This document shows, piece by piece, positions 8,804 to 18,614 of a stretch of 64,000 nt of DNA. Below the pieces are notes generated by a model that was not told where the DNA came from, ran no database searches, and saw only the letters and a list, made by a program, of their open reading frames with translations. The position numbers were made by a program, and so were the translations under genes. The number at the start of each line of letters is the position of its first letter. Position 1 is the first letter of the stretch. This DNA is from VRUE01 sp963753245 (GTDB taxonomy: Bacteria; Actinomycetota; Thermoleophilia; Solirubrobacterales; 70-9): positions 620,001 through 684,000 of the forward strand of contig CAVWBK010000002.1 in the NCBI GenBank assembly GCA_963753245.1, written 5' to 3'.

Positions 8804-9292
8804 GTGGCAAATTTTCGGATCTGGGCGCCCTGGCGCCTTGACTACGTGAAGGACGCGTCCAAGGACATCGAGGAGGACTGCATCTTCTGCGCCAAACCGG
8901 CGCAGAAAGACGACGCGGCCAACCTGATCGTGCACCGGGGTCAGCGCTGCTTCGTGATCCTCAACCTCTTCCCCTACACCAACGGCCACTTGATGGTGAC
9001 GCCCTACGAGCACATCGGCCGCCTGCAGGATCTCGCGCCCGAGGCGATGGCCGAGATGATGGCGCTCGCCCAGCGGGCGATGGCCCATCTCGAGGAGGTC
9101 TATGACCCGCATGGCTTCAACGTCGGCTTCAATCAGGGGCGGGTCGCCGGCGCCGGGGTCGAGCACCACATCCACCTCCATGTCGTCCCACGCTGGGGCG
9201 GGGACACCAACTTCATGCCCGTGATCGCCGACACCAAAGTCATGCCCCAAACGCTCGAGCAGAGCTATACCGCCCTCAAAGGAGCGTTTTGA
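8804..9292 (+). CDS. HIT family hydrolase (AP4A phosphorylase-like)
   Basis: 162 residues. The histidine triad motif H-x-H-x-H is found in EHHIHLHVVPRWGGD, and a CIFC motif near residue 25 marks the actinobacterial HIT proteins related to AP4A phosphorylase. These enzymes hydrolyse or phosphorolyse nucleotide-phosphate bonds. The N-terminus FRIWAPWRLDYV is typical for the subgroup. The GTG at 8804 follows corA by 12 bases, and the stop overlaps the next start (TTGA). Confidence 0.94.
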   Translation: MANFRIWAPWRLDYVKDASKDIEEDCIFCAKPAQKDDAANLIVHRGQRCFVILNLFPYTNGHLMVTPYEHIGRLQDLAPEAMAEMMALAQRAMAHLEEVYDPHGFNVGFNQGRVAGAGVEHHIHLHVVPRWGGDTNFMPVIADTKVMPQTLEQSYTALKGAF

Positions 9293-10671
9293 GCGACCGC
9301 CTCCTCGCCCCGACCACGATCTTCAAGGCCTACGACATCCGCGGCCTCTATGGCGATGAGATGGACGAGACCACGGCGCTGGCGATTGGCCGGGCCTTTG
9401 CCCGTGTGATCGCGGAGCTGCGCGGCAAGGAGACGCGCGGGTTGAGGATCGGGCTCGGTCGCGACATGAGACTGACCGCGCCGGCGATGGCGGCCGCCCT
9501 GCGCGAGGGGCTGGTCGGTGAGGGGGCGATCGTGATCGACGCTGGCATGGTCGCCACCGAGATGCTCTACCACCTGGTCGGCTCACGGGAGCTTGACGGC
9601 GGCGCGATGGTGACCGCCTCCCACAACCCCAAGGCCTACACCGGGGTCAAGCTGGTCCGGGAGGGGGCGCTTCCGCTCTCCGGCGACGCCGGGATCGGCG
9701 ACGTCCGGCAGGAAATCGAAGCCGGGCTGGGCGAGGAGCCGGGGGGAGGCTCTTCCGAGGAGGTCGATATCTGGGACGAGTTCCGAGCCCACGCACTGTC
9801 CTTCATCGACACCGAGGCGATCAAGCCGATGAAGGTCGTCCTCGACGGGGGCAACGGGATGGCCGGACCGATGGTGGGACCGATCCTCGAAAAACTCCCA
9901 CTCGAACTCGAGGAGATGTACTTCGAGCCCGACGGTGAGTTCCCCGACCACGAGCCCAACCCGTTGCTCGAGGACAACCGGCGCCTGATCATCGAGATGG
10001 TGCGCACGAGCGGCGCCGACCTCGGCATCGCCTGGGACGGCGACGCCGATCGCTGCTTCTTCATCGACGGCAATGGAGAGTTCTGCGACGGCGACTTCAT
10101 CTGCGCCTTACTGGCCCGCGCCGCCCTGGAGAAGCACCCGGGCGCGACGATCCTCTATGACCCGCGCTCGAGCCGCGCCGTGCCCGAGCTGGTCGCAAGG
10201 GAGGGCGGTCGCTCGGACCTCTCACGAGTCGGCCACGCCTTCTTCAAGGCGCGGATGCGCGAAGAGAACGCTGTCTTCGGCGGCGAGGTCTCTGGCCACT
10301 ACTACTTTCGCGAGTTCTGGAACGCGGATTCGGGGACGATCCCAGCCCTCCTGATGCTTGAGCTGCTCGCCAAGGAGCGGCGCAACCTGGCTGAGCTAAT
10401 GGCCGACTTCCGCTCTCGCTACTTCATCTCCGGCGAGATCAACTCCGCGGTCGAGGAGCCTGCGGCGAAGATCGAGGAGATCGTCGACCGCTTTGGCACC
10501 GGGGCGGTGTTGGGTGACCTCGATGGCGCCTCTGTGGACTTTCCGGATTGGCACTTCAACGTGCGCCCGTCGAACACCGAGCCCCTGCTGCGCCTCAATC
10601 TCGAGTCGCTCGTCTCCCGCAAGGACATGGAGGCCAAGCGGGACGCGGTCCTCAGTGTGATCAGAGCGTGA
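9289..10671 (+). CDS. manB: Phosphomannomutase/phosphoglucomutase
   Basis: 460 residues, full-length alpha-D-phosphohexomutase. The phosphoserine loop is TASHNPKAY, the magnesium site is DGDADRCFF, the sugar-binding loop is GGEVSGHYYF, and the phosphate-contact loop is RPSNTEPLLRLNLE. It interconverts hexose 1- and 6-phosphates and supplies GDP-mannose or glucose-1-phosphate. Glucose-1-phosphate is the substrate of the RfbF-like enzyme at 5232. The TTG start overlaps the HIT gene and the stop overlaps the MBL gene (GTGA). Confidence 0.96.
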   Translation: MSDRLLAPTTIFKAYDIRGLYGDEMDETTALAIGRAFARVIAELRGKETRGLRIGLGRDMRLTAPAMAAALREGLVGEGAIVIDAGMVATEMLYHLVGSRELDGGAMVTASHNPKAYTGVKLVREGALPLSGDAGIGDVRQEIEAGLGEEPGGGSSEEVDIWDEFRAHALSFIDTEAIKPMKVVLDGGNGMAGPMVGPILEKLPLELEEMYFEPDGEFPDHEPNPLLEDNRRLIIEMVRTSGADLGIAWDGDADRCFFIDGNGEFCDGDFICALLARAALEKHPGATILYDPRSSRAVPELVAREGGRSDLSRVGHAFFKARMREENAVFGGEVSGHYYFREFWNADSGTIPALLMLELLAKERRNLAELMADFRSRYFISGEINSAVEEPAAKIEEIVDRFGTGAVLGDLDGASVDFPDWHFNVRPSNTEPLLRLNLESLVSRKDMEAKRDAVLSVIRA

Positions 10672-11672
10672 ACCTGACTCCCGAGCAGGCGCTGGAGCAG
10701 GCGGCACTGGCCGGCATCCACTGCCTCCGCATCCCGACCCCGTTCGCGGTCGGCCGGGTGAATTGCTACCTGCTCGAGGACGAGCCACTGACCCTGATCG
10801 ACACCGGCCCCAATTCGGGCAAGGCGCTCGATGAGCTGCAAACTCAGCTTGCCGAGCGCGGCCACTCGATCGATGACCTCGAGCTGGTGATCGTTACCCA
10901 CCAGCACATCGATCACCTGGGTCTGGTCGAGATCATCGTCGAGCACTCAGGCGCCGCGGTCGCCGCGGTCGGAATCGCCGCCGACCGACTCGCCAATTTT
11001 GACACCGATGCCGATGCCGAGGACCGCTTTGCGGTCGAGCTGATGCGCCGCAACGGCATCTCCGAGGAGGTGACCGAGGCCCTGCAGAGCGTCTCGCGCA
11101 GCTTCCGCAGCTGGGGCTCGCACGTCAACGTCACCAGACCGCTGGGCGACGGTGAGGAGATCCGCTTCCGCGACCGCACGTTGCAGACGCTGCACCGGCC
11201 GGGTCACAGCCCCTCCGACACGGTCTTCTGGGATGAGCAGCGGCGAATCCTGATCGCCGCGGATCACCTGCTCGCCCACATATCGTCCAACCCCCTTATC
11301 TCGCGGCCGCTCGACGGGTCCGAGGGGCGACCGCAGGCCCTCGTCACCTACATAGATTCGATGAAAAAGACCCGCGAGATGCCGGCCGAGATCGTCCTCG
11401 GCGGCCACGGTGAGCCCGTCGTCGATCATGTCGCGCTAATCGATGAGCGCCTCGCCAAGCACGAGAAGCGCAAGGAGAAGATCTACAGGCTGATCGCCGA
11501 GCAGCCGCGTAGCGGCCATGAGATCGCGCAGGCGATCTGGGGCAACGTCGCGGTCACCCAAGCCTTCCTGACCCTCTCGGAGGTGATCGGACACGCGGAT
11601 CTGCTGGTCAACGAAGGTCGGGTGCGCGAAGCCGACGACGGCGAAGTGATTCGCTATGAAGCGAGCGGGTAG
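10668..11672 (+). CDS. MBL-fold metallo-hydrolase with C-terminal winged helix
   Basis: 334 residues. The zinc-binding motif HQHIDH is at about residue 75, and further ligands are in RPGHSPSDT, AADHLL and GGHGEPV. The C-terminal part (EKIYRLIAEQPRSGHEIAQAIWGN) looks like the winged-helix domain found in LACTB2-like hydrolases. LACTB2-like members act as nucleases or acyl-CoA thioesterases; the substrate here is unknown. GTG 10668 overlaps the manB stop by four bases and is preferred to longer readings inside manB. The 3' end overlaps the nitroreductase relic on the other strand. Confidence 0.92.
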   Translation: MNLTPEQALEQAALAGIHCLRIPTPFAVGRVNCYLLEDEPLTLIDTGPNSGKALDELQTQLAERGHSIDDLELVIVTHQHIDHLGLVEIIVEHSGAAVAAVGIAADRLANFDTDADAEDRFAVELMRRNGISEEVTEALQSVSRSFRSWGSHVNVTRPLGDGEEIRFRDRTLQTLHRPGHSPSDTVFWDEQRRILIAADHLLAHISSNPLISRPLDGSEGRPQALVTYIDSMKKTREMPAEIVLGGHGEPVVDHVALIDERLAKHEKRKEKIYRLIAEQPRSGHEIAQAIWGNVAVTQAFLTLSEVIGHADLLVNEGRVREADDGEVIRYEASG

Positions 11673-12100
11673 AGCCGGGCGTTTGGGATCCTGCGCCCTG
11701 CCTTGGCCGCTTCACGGCGATACGGCGGCATAGGGCGCAAAGACGTGGTCGGCAAGCGCCCAGAGCCGTTCGCGCTCAGACTCCTCGGTGACCAGCTCGG
11801 CCCGCATCGGGACCCCGCCGAGGGAGACCTTCGGTTCGGCTCGCAGCTTGTAAAACCAGGCAGGGTTGTGGGGCAGGCCAGCTTCGAAGCGATGATCGTG
11901 ACCCGCTCGCCGTCGTGAAAATAGATCCCCGCATTGCGCCGCCGCGCACCGCTCCTTGCGCCGCGCGTCTTCAGCAACGCCGTCGGCAGGGGAAAGCCCA
12001 AACCGAGGCGCCCGCCGGTTGCCCTGATCACAAGCGGGTCGAGCTTCCAGAGCAGGTGGACCGAGGGGAATCTTCCGAGTCGGGTGTTGGCGAGTTTCGC
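11654..12100 (-). pseudogene. Deazaflavin (F420)-dependent nitroreductase-like relic with two frameshifts
   Basis: Reading minus, one frame gives HLLWKLDPLVIRATGGRL and on to DGERVTIIAS, as in the Ddn/F420 nitroreductase family. After SK the homology jumps to a second frame (LPHNPAWFYKLRAEPKVSLG through ERERLWALADHVFAPYAA). It then returns to the first frame (YRREAAKAGRRIP). One missing base and one extra base would restore a protein of about 145 residues. The start is lost or unclear. Either the gene is decaying or the assembly has two indels. It lies next to an integrase relic. Confidence 0.8.
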
Positions 12101-12269
12101 GTGGGCGCGAGTGCGCGCGCCGCGAGGCTGATTTGGGTCAACCTGCTAGAGCTGGGCTGCCGTCGCCGACATTCTCCCTCTGCGGGCTTGGAGCGCTGCG
12201 GAGCAGCGCAATTAGGCCAGGTCTTCCGGGCCCCTTTCAGCGGCTGGCTTTCGTCACACACGCCATTTC

Positions 12270-12752
12270 CGCTCTTCTGACATGGGCGCGGCCGCCCGAA
12301 GCTCGGGGCCAGATCACGCTGAAGGCAAGCACCGCGCACCGAAGAGCCCCATCAACGCGGTCCTGCGGGACTTCTTGGCGGCAGAGACCGGCGGGGGCGA
12401 CCAGGAACCCTCGGCCGTCACTTTGGCGCCAGAAGTTGCCAGGCGCTGGGCGCTGAGGAGCTGGCGCGGCGCGCCGAGGAGGCGTGGGCGTCAGCGGAGT
12501 CCACCCCGCAATACGCTGCACGAGTGCCGGCACACCTTCGCCTCCCCGATGATCGCTGCCGGCGTCAATGCCAAGGCCCGCTCGACATTCATCGGCCACT
12601 CGACGATAGCGATCACCCTCGACCACGACGGGCACCTGACGCCGGACTCAGTGACCGAGGTGGCTGGCCCGTTCGGCGCCTGCTTGGTGGCGCAGAAGAA
12701 GAGCACCGAGGAGGTTGCTCGCACGGCCGGCGCAGTTCTCACTGGCGAATAA
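12270..12752 (+). pseudogene. Tyrosine recombinase (integrase) C-terminal relic
   Basis: Pieces of a phage-type integrase catalytic domain appear in three frames in the expected order: GQITLKASTAHRR, then INAVLRDFLAAET, then ELARRAEEAWASA, then LHECRHTFAS and IGHSTIAITLDHDGHLTP. The R-x-x-H motif (CRH) remains. The usual D-R-Y-G-H reads D-H-D-G-H, so the catalytic tyrosine is lost. At least three frameshifts and no N-terminal half make it non-functional. It marks an old mobile-element insertion between the MBL and lipid-kinase genes. No tRNA or clear attachment repeat is seen beside it. Confidence 0.8.
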
Positions 12753-12774
12753 GCTGGCGAACAGCGGTCTGAGA

Positions 12775-13752
12775 ATGGCGAGAATTGGGTCCAGAGAGCG
12801 GCGGCGGTCCGCCAAGAAGCGGATGCTGATCATCGTCAATCCCTACGCGACGACGGTCTCTGACCGACTCAAGAATCTCGTCGTCTACGCCCTGCAGGGC
12901 CGTTTTGAGGTTGAGACTGTCTCGACTGAGGCCCAAAATCACGCGACCGAGATCGGCCGGGAGGTGCGCGACCACGGTTATGACGTCGTCGTCGCCTTCG
13001 GCGGCGATGGCACCCTCAACGAGGTCGTCAACGGACTCGCCGGCACCGAGGTCCCGGTCTCGGTCCTGCCGGGGGGATCGACCAATGTCGTCGCCCGCAC
13101 GCTCGGCCTCCCTAACGACGTCGTCGATGCGACCGAGCACCTGCTCGCCCTGGCCGATGATTGGCAGCCGCGCAAGATCGACCTCGGCCGCGTCGATGAG
13201 CGATATTTCGTCTTCTCCTGCGGGGTTGGCATCGACGCCACCGTCGTGCGCCGAGTCGACGCCCACCCGCGGCTCAAGTCACGCGCCGGCCCCTATTACT
13301 ACACCTGGGCCGCGGTCTCGAGCTTTTACCGAAACTACCTGCGCAACCCGGTCCGCCTGCGGGTCGAAACCGACGCGGGCGACCCGGTCGAGGGGGTCAC
13401 CGCCCTCGCCCAGAACTCCGATCCCTTCACCTACTTCGCGAGCCGCCCAGTCCGTGTCTGTGAGGGAGTCGAGATCGATGACGGCACACTCTCGGTCGCC
13501 GTACTCCAGCGCGCCGCCCAGCGCGACATGCCGAGCCTAATTCCACGCCTCTTCAGCCCGACCAAACCCGCCGCCCGTCACCGCCGCATCCAGCACTTCG
13601 AAGATGTGACCGAGGCGAGCATCAGCTCGATCTCGGGCGATAAGGACGGCGCCCCGCAACCGTTCCCGGTCCAGGTCGACGGTGACTACATCGGTGAAAA
13701 GGAGCGGCTCGAGCTGCGCGCGGAGCCCGGCGCCCTGACGATCATCGCCTGA
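12775..13752 (+). CDS. Diacylglycerol kinase family lipid kinase
   Basis: 325 residues of the DgkB/YegS type. The nucleotide-binding motif FGGDGTLNEVVNGL is near residue 80, followed by LPGGSTNVVARTLG, both diagnostic. The C-terminal beta-sandwich domain ends with QVDGDYIGE. Such enzymes phosphorylate diacylglycerol or related lipids at the membrane. The ATG at 12775 gives a basic N-terminus before MLIIVNPYA; the internal ATG at 12823 is a possible shorter start. The longer open frame runs back into the integrase relic and is not used. It converges with rel. Confidence 0.92.
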   Translation: MARIGSRERRRSAKKRMLIIVNPYATTVSDRLKNLVVYALQGRFEVETVSTEAQNHATEIGREVRDHGYDVVVAFGGDGTLNEVVNGLAGTEVPVSVLPGGSTNVVARTLGLPNDVVDATEHLLALADDWQPRKIDLGRVDERYFVFSCGVGIDATVVRRVDAHPRLKSRAGPYYYTWAAVSSFYRNYLRNPVRLRVETDAGDPVEGVTALAQNSDPFTYFASRPVRVCEGVEIDDGTLSVAVLQRAAQRDMPSLIPRLFSPTKPAARHRRIQHFEDVTEASISSISGDKDGAPQPFPVQVDGDYIGEKERLELRAEPGALTIIA

Positions 13753-13774
13753 TCGCGGCGGCCGTGCGCTCGCC

Positions 13775-16027
13775 TCAGCCGGCCGGCGTTATGCGGTAGA
13801 CGTCAAAGACGGACTCGACGTTGCGCAGGCGAGAGATGCAGTGCTTGAGCTGCTCGGTGTCGCCCACCTCAACGACAAAGCGATTCTTGACCATCGGGTG
13901 ATCGGTGGTGCAGGTGGCCCCGATGATGTTGATCCCCGCCTCAGAGAAGGTCCGCGAGAGGTCCTCGAGCAGGCGAGTTCGATCGTAGGCGTCGATCTGC
14001 ATCTCGACCCGATATGAGGACTCGTTCTCGCCGTCCCAACTGACCTCGACGAAGCGTTCGGGGTCCTTTTTCAGGGCCCGAACGTTGCGGCAGTCGGACC
14101 GGTGGATCGTGATCCCGCGTCCGAGCGAGACATAGCCGGCGATCTCATCACCCGGGACCGGTCGGCAGCACTTGGCCAGCCGCACCGCGACGTCGGAGGC
14201 CCCCTTGACCCGGATCCCGTAGGTCGAGGCGACCTTCGTGCGGCGCGCCTTATCCTCACCCCGCTCTTTGGAGATCCCGGGGGACTGCTGGTCCTCGACC
14301 GCCTCGCCGGCCTTCAGCCGTTGCATCAACTTGTTGGCAACGGTCTTGGTCGAGAGCTTGCCCTGACCCAGGGCGATGTAGAACTCACTCGCCTTCTGGT
14401 GGCCCATCTCGCGGATCACGTCGGCTAGCAGCGGCGAACCGGCGACCTTTTGCATCGGCAGACCGCGCTTGCGCAGCGCATCCTCGAGTCCCTCGCGGCC
14501 GTTTCGCTCGGCGTCGTCGCGACGCTCCTCTTTGAACCAGGCGCGGATCTTGTTGCGAGCGCGGCTGGTCCGCACCAGTTTCAGCCAGTCGCGCGAGGGG
14601 CCGCGCTTTTGCTTGGCGGTCAGCACCTCCACGATGTCCCCTGAGCGCAGCTGGTAGTGCAGCGGCACGATGTTGCCGTTGACCTTGGCACCGACGCAGC
14701 GATGGCCGACATCGGTGTGGACCGCGTAGGCGAAATCGAGCGGGGTCGAGCCGGCCGAGAGGCTCTTCACTTCGCCCTTCGGGGTGAAGACGAAGACCTC
14801 ATCCTCGAAGAGATCGACCTTCAGCGACTCGAGGAACTCGGCCGGATCCTGCTCGCCCTCGGCCTCGACCAGCTGTCGCAGCCAGGTCATCTTCTCACGC
14901 TTGGGGTCGCCGCCCCCGCCCTCCTTGTAGGCAACGTGCGCGGCGATCCCGTACTCGGCGAGTTTGTGCATCTCGTCGGTACGAATCTGGATCTCCAGGG
15001 GCTTGCCCTCGGGACCGATCACCGTCGTGTGCAGAGCCTGGTACATGTTGGCCTTCGGCATCGCGACGAAATCCTTGAAGCGCCCCGGCAGCGGCTTCCA
15101 CAGCGAGTGGATCACGCCGATCGTGCCGTAGCAGTCCTTGACCGAGCCGACGATCACGCGCATCGCGGTCAAGTCAAATATCTCGTTGAACTCGCGCCCC
15201 TTCCTCGTCATCTTCGTGTAGATCGAGTAGAAGTGCTTGGCCCGCCCAGAGATCTCGGCCTCGATCCCAAGCTTGGCGAGCTCCTCGGAGAGGAAGCGAC
15301 CGGCTTCGGTGACATAGACCTCGCGCTCATCGCGCTGCTGGGCAACGAGCTGTTTGATCTCCGCGTACTTGCGCGGATGCAGGGTCGCGAAGGCGAGATC
15401 CTCGAGCTCCCATTTGATCGCGTGGATCCCGAGTCGGTGGGCGAGCGGCGCATAGATCTCCAGTGTCTCTCGCGCCTTGGCGGTCTGCTTTTGCTTGGGT
15501 AGGGCACCGAGCGTTCGCATGTTGTGGAGTCGGTCGGCCAACTTGATCAGGATTACCCTGACGTCGGTGGCCATCGCGACCATCATCTTCCGGTAGTTCT
15601 CAGCCTGTCTCTCGTCGCGGCTCTCGAAGGTGATTCCGGTCAGCTTTGTAACCCCGTCGACGAGCTGGGCAATCTCCTCGCCGAACTCCTCGCGGATCTC
15701 CTCGAGACTGGCGCTGGTGTCCTCGACCGTGTCGTGCAAAAGGGCGGCGCAGAGGGTCTCGGTGTCAAGCCGCATCCCGGCGCAGATCTGGGCCACACCG
15801 ACTGGATGGGTGATGAACTCATCACCGGAATGGCGCAACTGATCGGCGTGACGATCGCAGGCGAACTCGAAGGCGTTCTCGAGCGCCGCGCGATCGACCC
15901 TCGCGAGCGCCACCGCGGCGCCAGCGGGCGAGGCGACACCACCATCTCCGGTGCCCGGCGCCCTCAGGCCATCGCCGTCGGTCGGGGAGTCGAACTCCTC
16001 GACCACCGCGAAAAGGTCGGCGAGCAA
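13775..16027 (-). CDS. rel: Bifunctional (p)ppGpp synthetase/hydrolase RelA/SpoT
   Basis: About 750 residues, standard for a long RSH protein. Domains in order: HD hydrolase (HSGDEFITHPVGVAQI, ALLHDTVEDT), synthetase (RAKHFYSIYTKM, FNEIFDLTAMRVIV), TGS (VFTPKGEVKSLSAGSTPLDFAY), a helical region, a cysteine-bearing segment (VRLAKCCRPVPGDEI) and a C-terminal ACT domain. Both active sites look intact. It makes and degrades the stringent-response alarmone. The TTG at 16027, 12 bases after the recJ stop codon, is chosen; a GTG at 16006 is the alternative. Readings further upstream overlap recJ and are not domain-like. Confidence 0.96.
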   Translation of the reverse strand: MLADLFAVVEEFDSPTDGDGLRAPGTGDGGVASPAGAAVALARVDRAALENAFEFACDRHADQLRHSGDEFITHPVGVAQICAGMRLDTETLCAALLHDTVEDTSASLEEIREEFGEEIAQLVDGVTKLTGITFESRDERQAENYRKMMVAMATDVRVILIKLADRLHNMRTLGALPKQKQTAKARETLEIYAPLAHRLGIHAIKWELEDLAFATLHPRKYAEIKQLVAQQRDEREVYVTEAGRFLSEELAKLGIEAEISGRAKHFYSIYTKMTRKGREFNEIFDLTAMRVIVGSVKDCYGTIGVIHSLWKPLPGRFKDFVAMPKANMYQALHTTVIGPEGKPLEIQIRTDEMHKLAEYGIAAHVAYKEGGGGDPKREKMTWLRQLVEAEGEQDPAEFLESLKVDLFEDEVFVFTPKGEVKSLSAGSTPLDFAYAVHTDVGHRCVGAKVNGNIVPLHYQLRSGDIVEVLTAKQKRGPSRDWLKLVRTSRARNKIRAWFKEERRDDAERNGREGLEDALRKRGLPMQKVAGSPLLADVIREMGHQKASEFYIALGQGKLSTKTVANKLMQRLKAGEAVEDQQSPGISKERGEDKARRTKVASTYGIRVKGASDVAVRLAKCCRPVPGDEIAGYVSLGRGITIHRSDCRNVRALKKDPERFVEVSWDGENESSYRVEMQIDAYDRTRLLEDLSRTFSEAGINIIGATCTTDHPMVKNRFVVEVGDTEQLKHCISRLRNVESVFDVYRITPAG

Positions 16028-16038
16028 GGCGCCGCGCT

Positions 16039-18543
16039 CTAGCTCTGTTTGTGTCCTTCGAGGTATCGGCGACCCTCCTGATAGCGGGCGCTGTAGGCGA
16101 GAAATGCCGTCGAGCGCTCCAGTTCGGTCCCCTCTGAGGATACGACCCCGACGCTGCCCTCGCCAAACGCGCTCGTCCCCGAGACCAGGTCGAGCTCGCT
16201 GAGCACGCGAAAGCAACGGGCCGCCGTCTCGGGCCGCCGGGGATAGCGCCCCGAGCCGCGCAGTGCTGCCAGGAGCGAATCACCGCTCAGCTCCTCGCCG
16301 GCGTCGCGCAGATCGCGGTAGGTCGCGATCAGCTCACTGCGCTGGGCGAATTGGGACTCAAGCGCGGCGAGCGCGACGCGCAGCTCCAACTCCCCCCAGG
16401 CGGGATGCAGGTAGCCGCCCCCTGGGGCGGCCCGAACCGCCGCTTGCCGGAGGCGATCCGAGGGCGGTGGATCGACGAGGACGACATGGGTGAAGGCACC
16501 CGAGAGCTCGGGGCTTCGGTCCAGCTCGAGGTACTCGGCGATCCGGGCGCCGTCCTTGGCGAGGTGGGCGCGCCGGGGGGCGTCGGCGACGAAACCGATG
16601 ACGCTCTCCCCACTTGAGGAGAGCTCGGCAATCAGCGCTGCTGCCGACCCGCTGGGCGCGATCGGCACCCTCTCCCCCTCCCTCGCCTCGCCGCGCGACC
16701 CGGCCCTCCCTTCAGGGCCAGTGGGCGCGGCGGCCGCGGGCTCAGCACCCAGCTCGGCCTCAAAGCGCGACCACCATTCGGGGGCGGCGATCTCAGCCCC
16801 GCGGGAACGATCCTCGGCCTTCACCCCAGGCGAGTAGATCTCGCGTAAAACCACGCGCGGCTCAACCGATCCGTTCCAGTGGTTGAGCTCAAGTCGCACC
16901 GCGGCATCGACCGGATCGTCCTCGCTGACCCCCAGCCGCGAGCGACCAAAGGCGACCCCGAGGGCCCGGTGGGCACCGCTGTGCAGGCTGAAGCGCGCGT
17001 GGGTGCCCTCCGCCCCCATCGGTCGCACGTCGCGAACCCTAGCCGAGGGGACGAGCAGCCGTACTCCCGGGTTGCCCATGCCAAAGGGGGCGAGGCGGTT
17101 GAGCTCCTCGGCCAGCTCGAGACCGAGATCGGCGCCGCCGACCATCGCGTCGATCGGCTCGATCTGGCGAAGCTCCTCGGGTCCAAGCACGGCTGCGGCA
17201 TGCGCGGCGAAGGCCTCCCGAAACGCCGCCAGACTCTCGGCGCGCAGCTCGAGCCCGGCGGCGGCGCGGTGCCCGCCAAAGCTGACCAGGTGCTCGGCGC
17301 AGGCCTCAAGTCCGGCGAGTAGATCAAAGCCGGCGATGCTGCGCCCCGAGCCGCGGGCGCCCCCGTGCCCATCGAGAGAGATCACGATCGCCGGACGCTG
17401 GTGGCGCTCGACCAGGCGTGAGGCGACGATCCCGATCACCCCCCGGTGCCACCCCTCGCCGGCGACCACCAGAGCGGGGGCCTCACGCAGGGCCTCGGGG
17501 AGCTCGCGGCGCGCGGCCTCAGCCGCGGTGTCGACCTGGCGCTCGGTGGCGCGCCGCTCGCCGTTGGCGCGACTCAGCTCGGTGGCGATCTCCGCCGCCC
17601 GGCCCTGATCCTCGGTAAGGAAGAGCTCAACCCCCGCATCGGCGCGATAGAGACGCCCGGCCGCGTTGATCCGCGGCGCAAGGCGGAAGGCGAGATCCCC
17701 CTCATCGAGGCGGGTCGGCTCACACTTGGCGGACTCGACCAGCGCCCGGATCCCGGGTCGGCGCAGGCGCCGTGCCTGCTCCAGACCACGGCGCACCAGC
17801 GAACGATTCTCCCCGATCAGCGGCACAACGTCGCCAACCGTCGCCAGCGCGACCAGATCCAGATCTTCCTCGCACCCTGCCTCGCGGCCGGCGCCCGCCG
17901 GCCCGGAATGGGCCGCACCCTCCCGCAGCGCACAGCTCAGCTTCCAGGCGACCGCGGTGCCGCAGAGCTCGGCAAAGGGGTAGCCGTCGAGGGCGGGATG
18001 AAGGATTGTGCAATCGGGCAGCTGCGCGCCGGGCTGGTGGTGATCGGTGACGATCACATCGATCCCCAGTTCCCTCGCCCGCGCAACCTCGGCGACCGCC
18101 GTGATCCCACAGTCCACGGTGACCAGCAGCTTGGTGCCACGGCGCGCGAGGACCTCAACGTTGGCGACCGAGAGCCCATAGCCATCGGCGATCCGATCTG
18201 GAATCAGCCAATCGCAATTCGGTGCCCCGAGCCCGCGCAGAGCACCGACCAGGATCGCGGTCGCACAGACCCCGTCGACATCGAAGTCACCGTGCACGGT
18301 GATCTGCTCGCCCGACTCCAGGGCGTCTCGCAGTCGGCTCAGCGCGGCCGGCATCGAGTTGAACTCAAATGGACCATGTGACTCATCGGCCGCCAGGAAC
18401 GCACGCGCCTGCTCGGGCGTGCGGTAGCCGCGGCGCACCAGGGTGATCGCAACCGGCTCGCTGAGTTCGAGCTCCTCGGCCAGCGCCCTCGCCTCCCCGT
18501 AGGAGTAGGGCTCAGCGCGATATGCCTTGATGGTTTCCGCCAC
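16039..18543 (-). CDS. recJ: Single-stranded-DNA-specific exonuclease RecJ
   Basis: 834 residues, DHH-family 5'-3' nuclease for mismatch and recombination repair. Motifs are HGDFDVDGVCATAI (motif I), VTVDCGITA, VTDHHQPG (the DHH) and the DHHA1-like FGGHRAAAGLEL. It exceeds the usual 550-600 residues by a C-terminal region of about 230 residues rich in Ala and Glu, which is known from actinobacterial RecJ and has no clear activity. The GTG at 18543 is used. It lies in the yebC-ruv-sec-recJ-rel row. Confidence 0.95.
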   Translation of the reverse strand: MAETIKAYRAEPYSYGEARALAEELELSEPVAITLVRRGYRTPEQARAFLAADESHGPFEFNSMPAALSRLRDALESGEQITVHGDFDVDGVCATAILVGALRGLGAPNCDWLIPDRIADGYGLSVANVEVLARRGTKLLVTVDCGITAVAEVARARELGIDVIVTDHHQPGAQLPDCTILHPALDGYPFAELCGTAVAWKLSCALREGAAHSGPAGAGREAGCEEDLDLVALATVGDVVPLIGENRSLVRRGLEQARRLRRPGIRALVESAKCEPTRLDEGDLAFRLAPRINAAGRLYRADAGVELFLTEDQGRAAEIATELSRANGERRATERQVDTAAEAARRELPEALREAPALVVAGEGWHRGVIGIVASRLVERHQRPAIVISLDGHGGARGSGRSIAGFDLLAGLEACAEHLVSFGGHRAAAGLELRAESLAAFREAFAAHAAAVLGPEELRQIEPIDAMVGGADLGLELAEELNRLAPFGMGNPGVRLLVPSARVRDVRPMGAEGTHARFSLHSGAHRALGVAFGRSRLGVSEDDPVDAAVRLELNHWNGSVEPRVVLREIYSPGVKAEDRSRGAEIAAPEWWSRFEAELGAEPAAAAPTGPEGRAGSRGEAREGERVPIAPSGSAAALIAELSSSGESVIGFVADAPRRAHLAKDGARIAEYLELDRSPELSGAFTHVVLVDPPPSDRLRQAAVRAAPGGGYLHPAWGELELRVALAALESQFAQRSELIATYRDLRDAGEELSGDSLLAALRGSGRYPRRPETAARCFRVLSELDLVSGTSAFGEGSVGVVSSEGTELERSTAFLAYSARYQEGRRYLEGHKQS

Positions 18544-18614
18544 CCTCCCAGGCTAGGAAGCGCCGCGGCGGCAATTTCGGCGCCGGCGCGCGCAAAATGC
18601 GGGCCGGGCGAGTG

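Noticed and set aside
12028..12339. 103-residue minus-strand open frame
   Set aside because: No domain-like sequence, and it overlaps both the nitroreductase-like and integrase relics in other frames.
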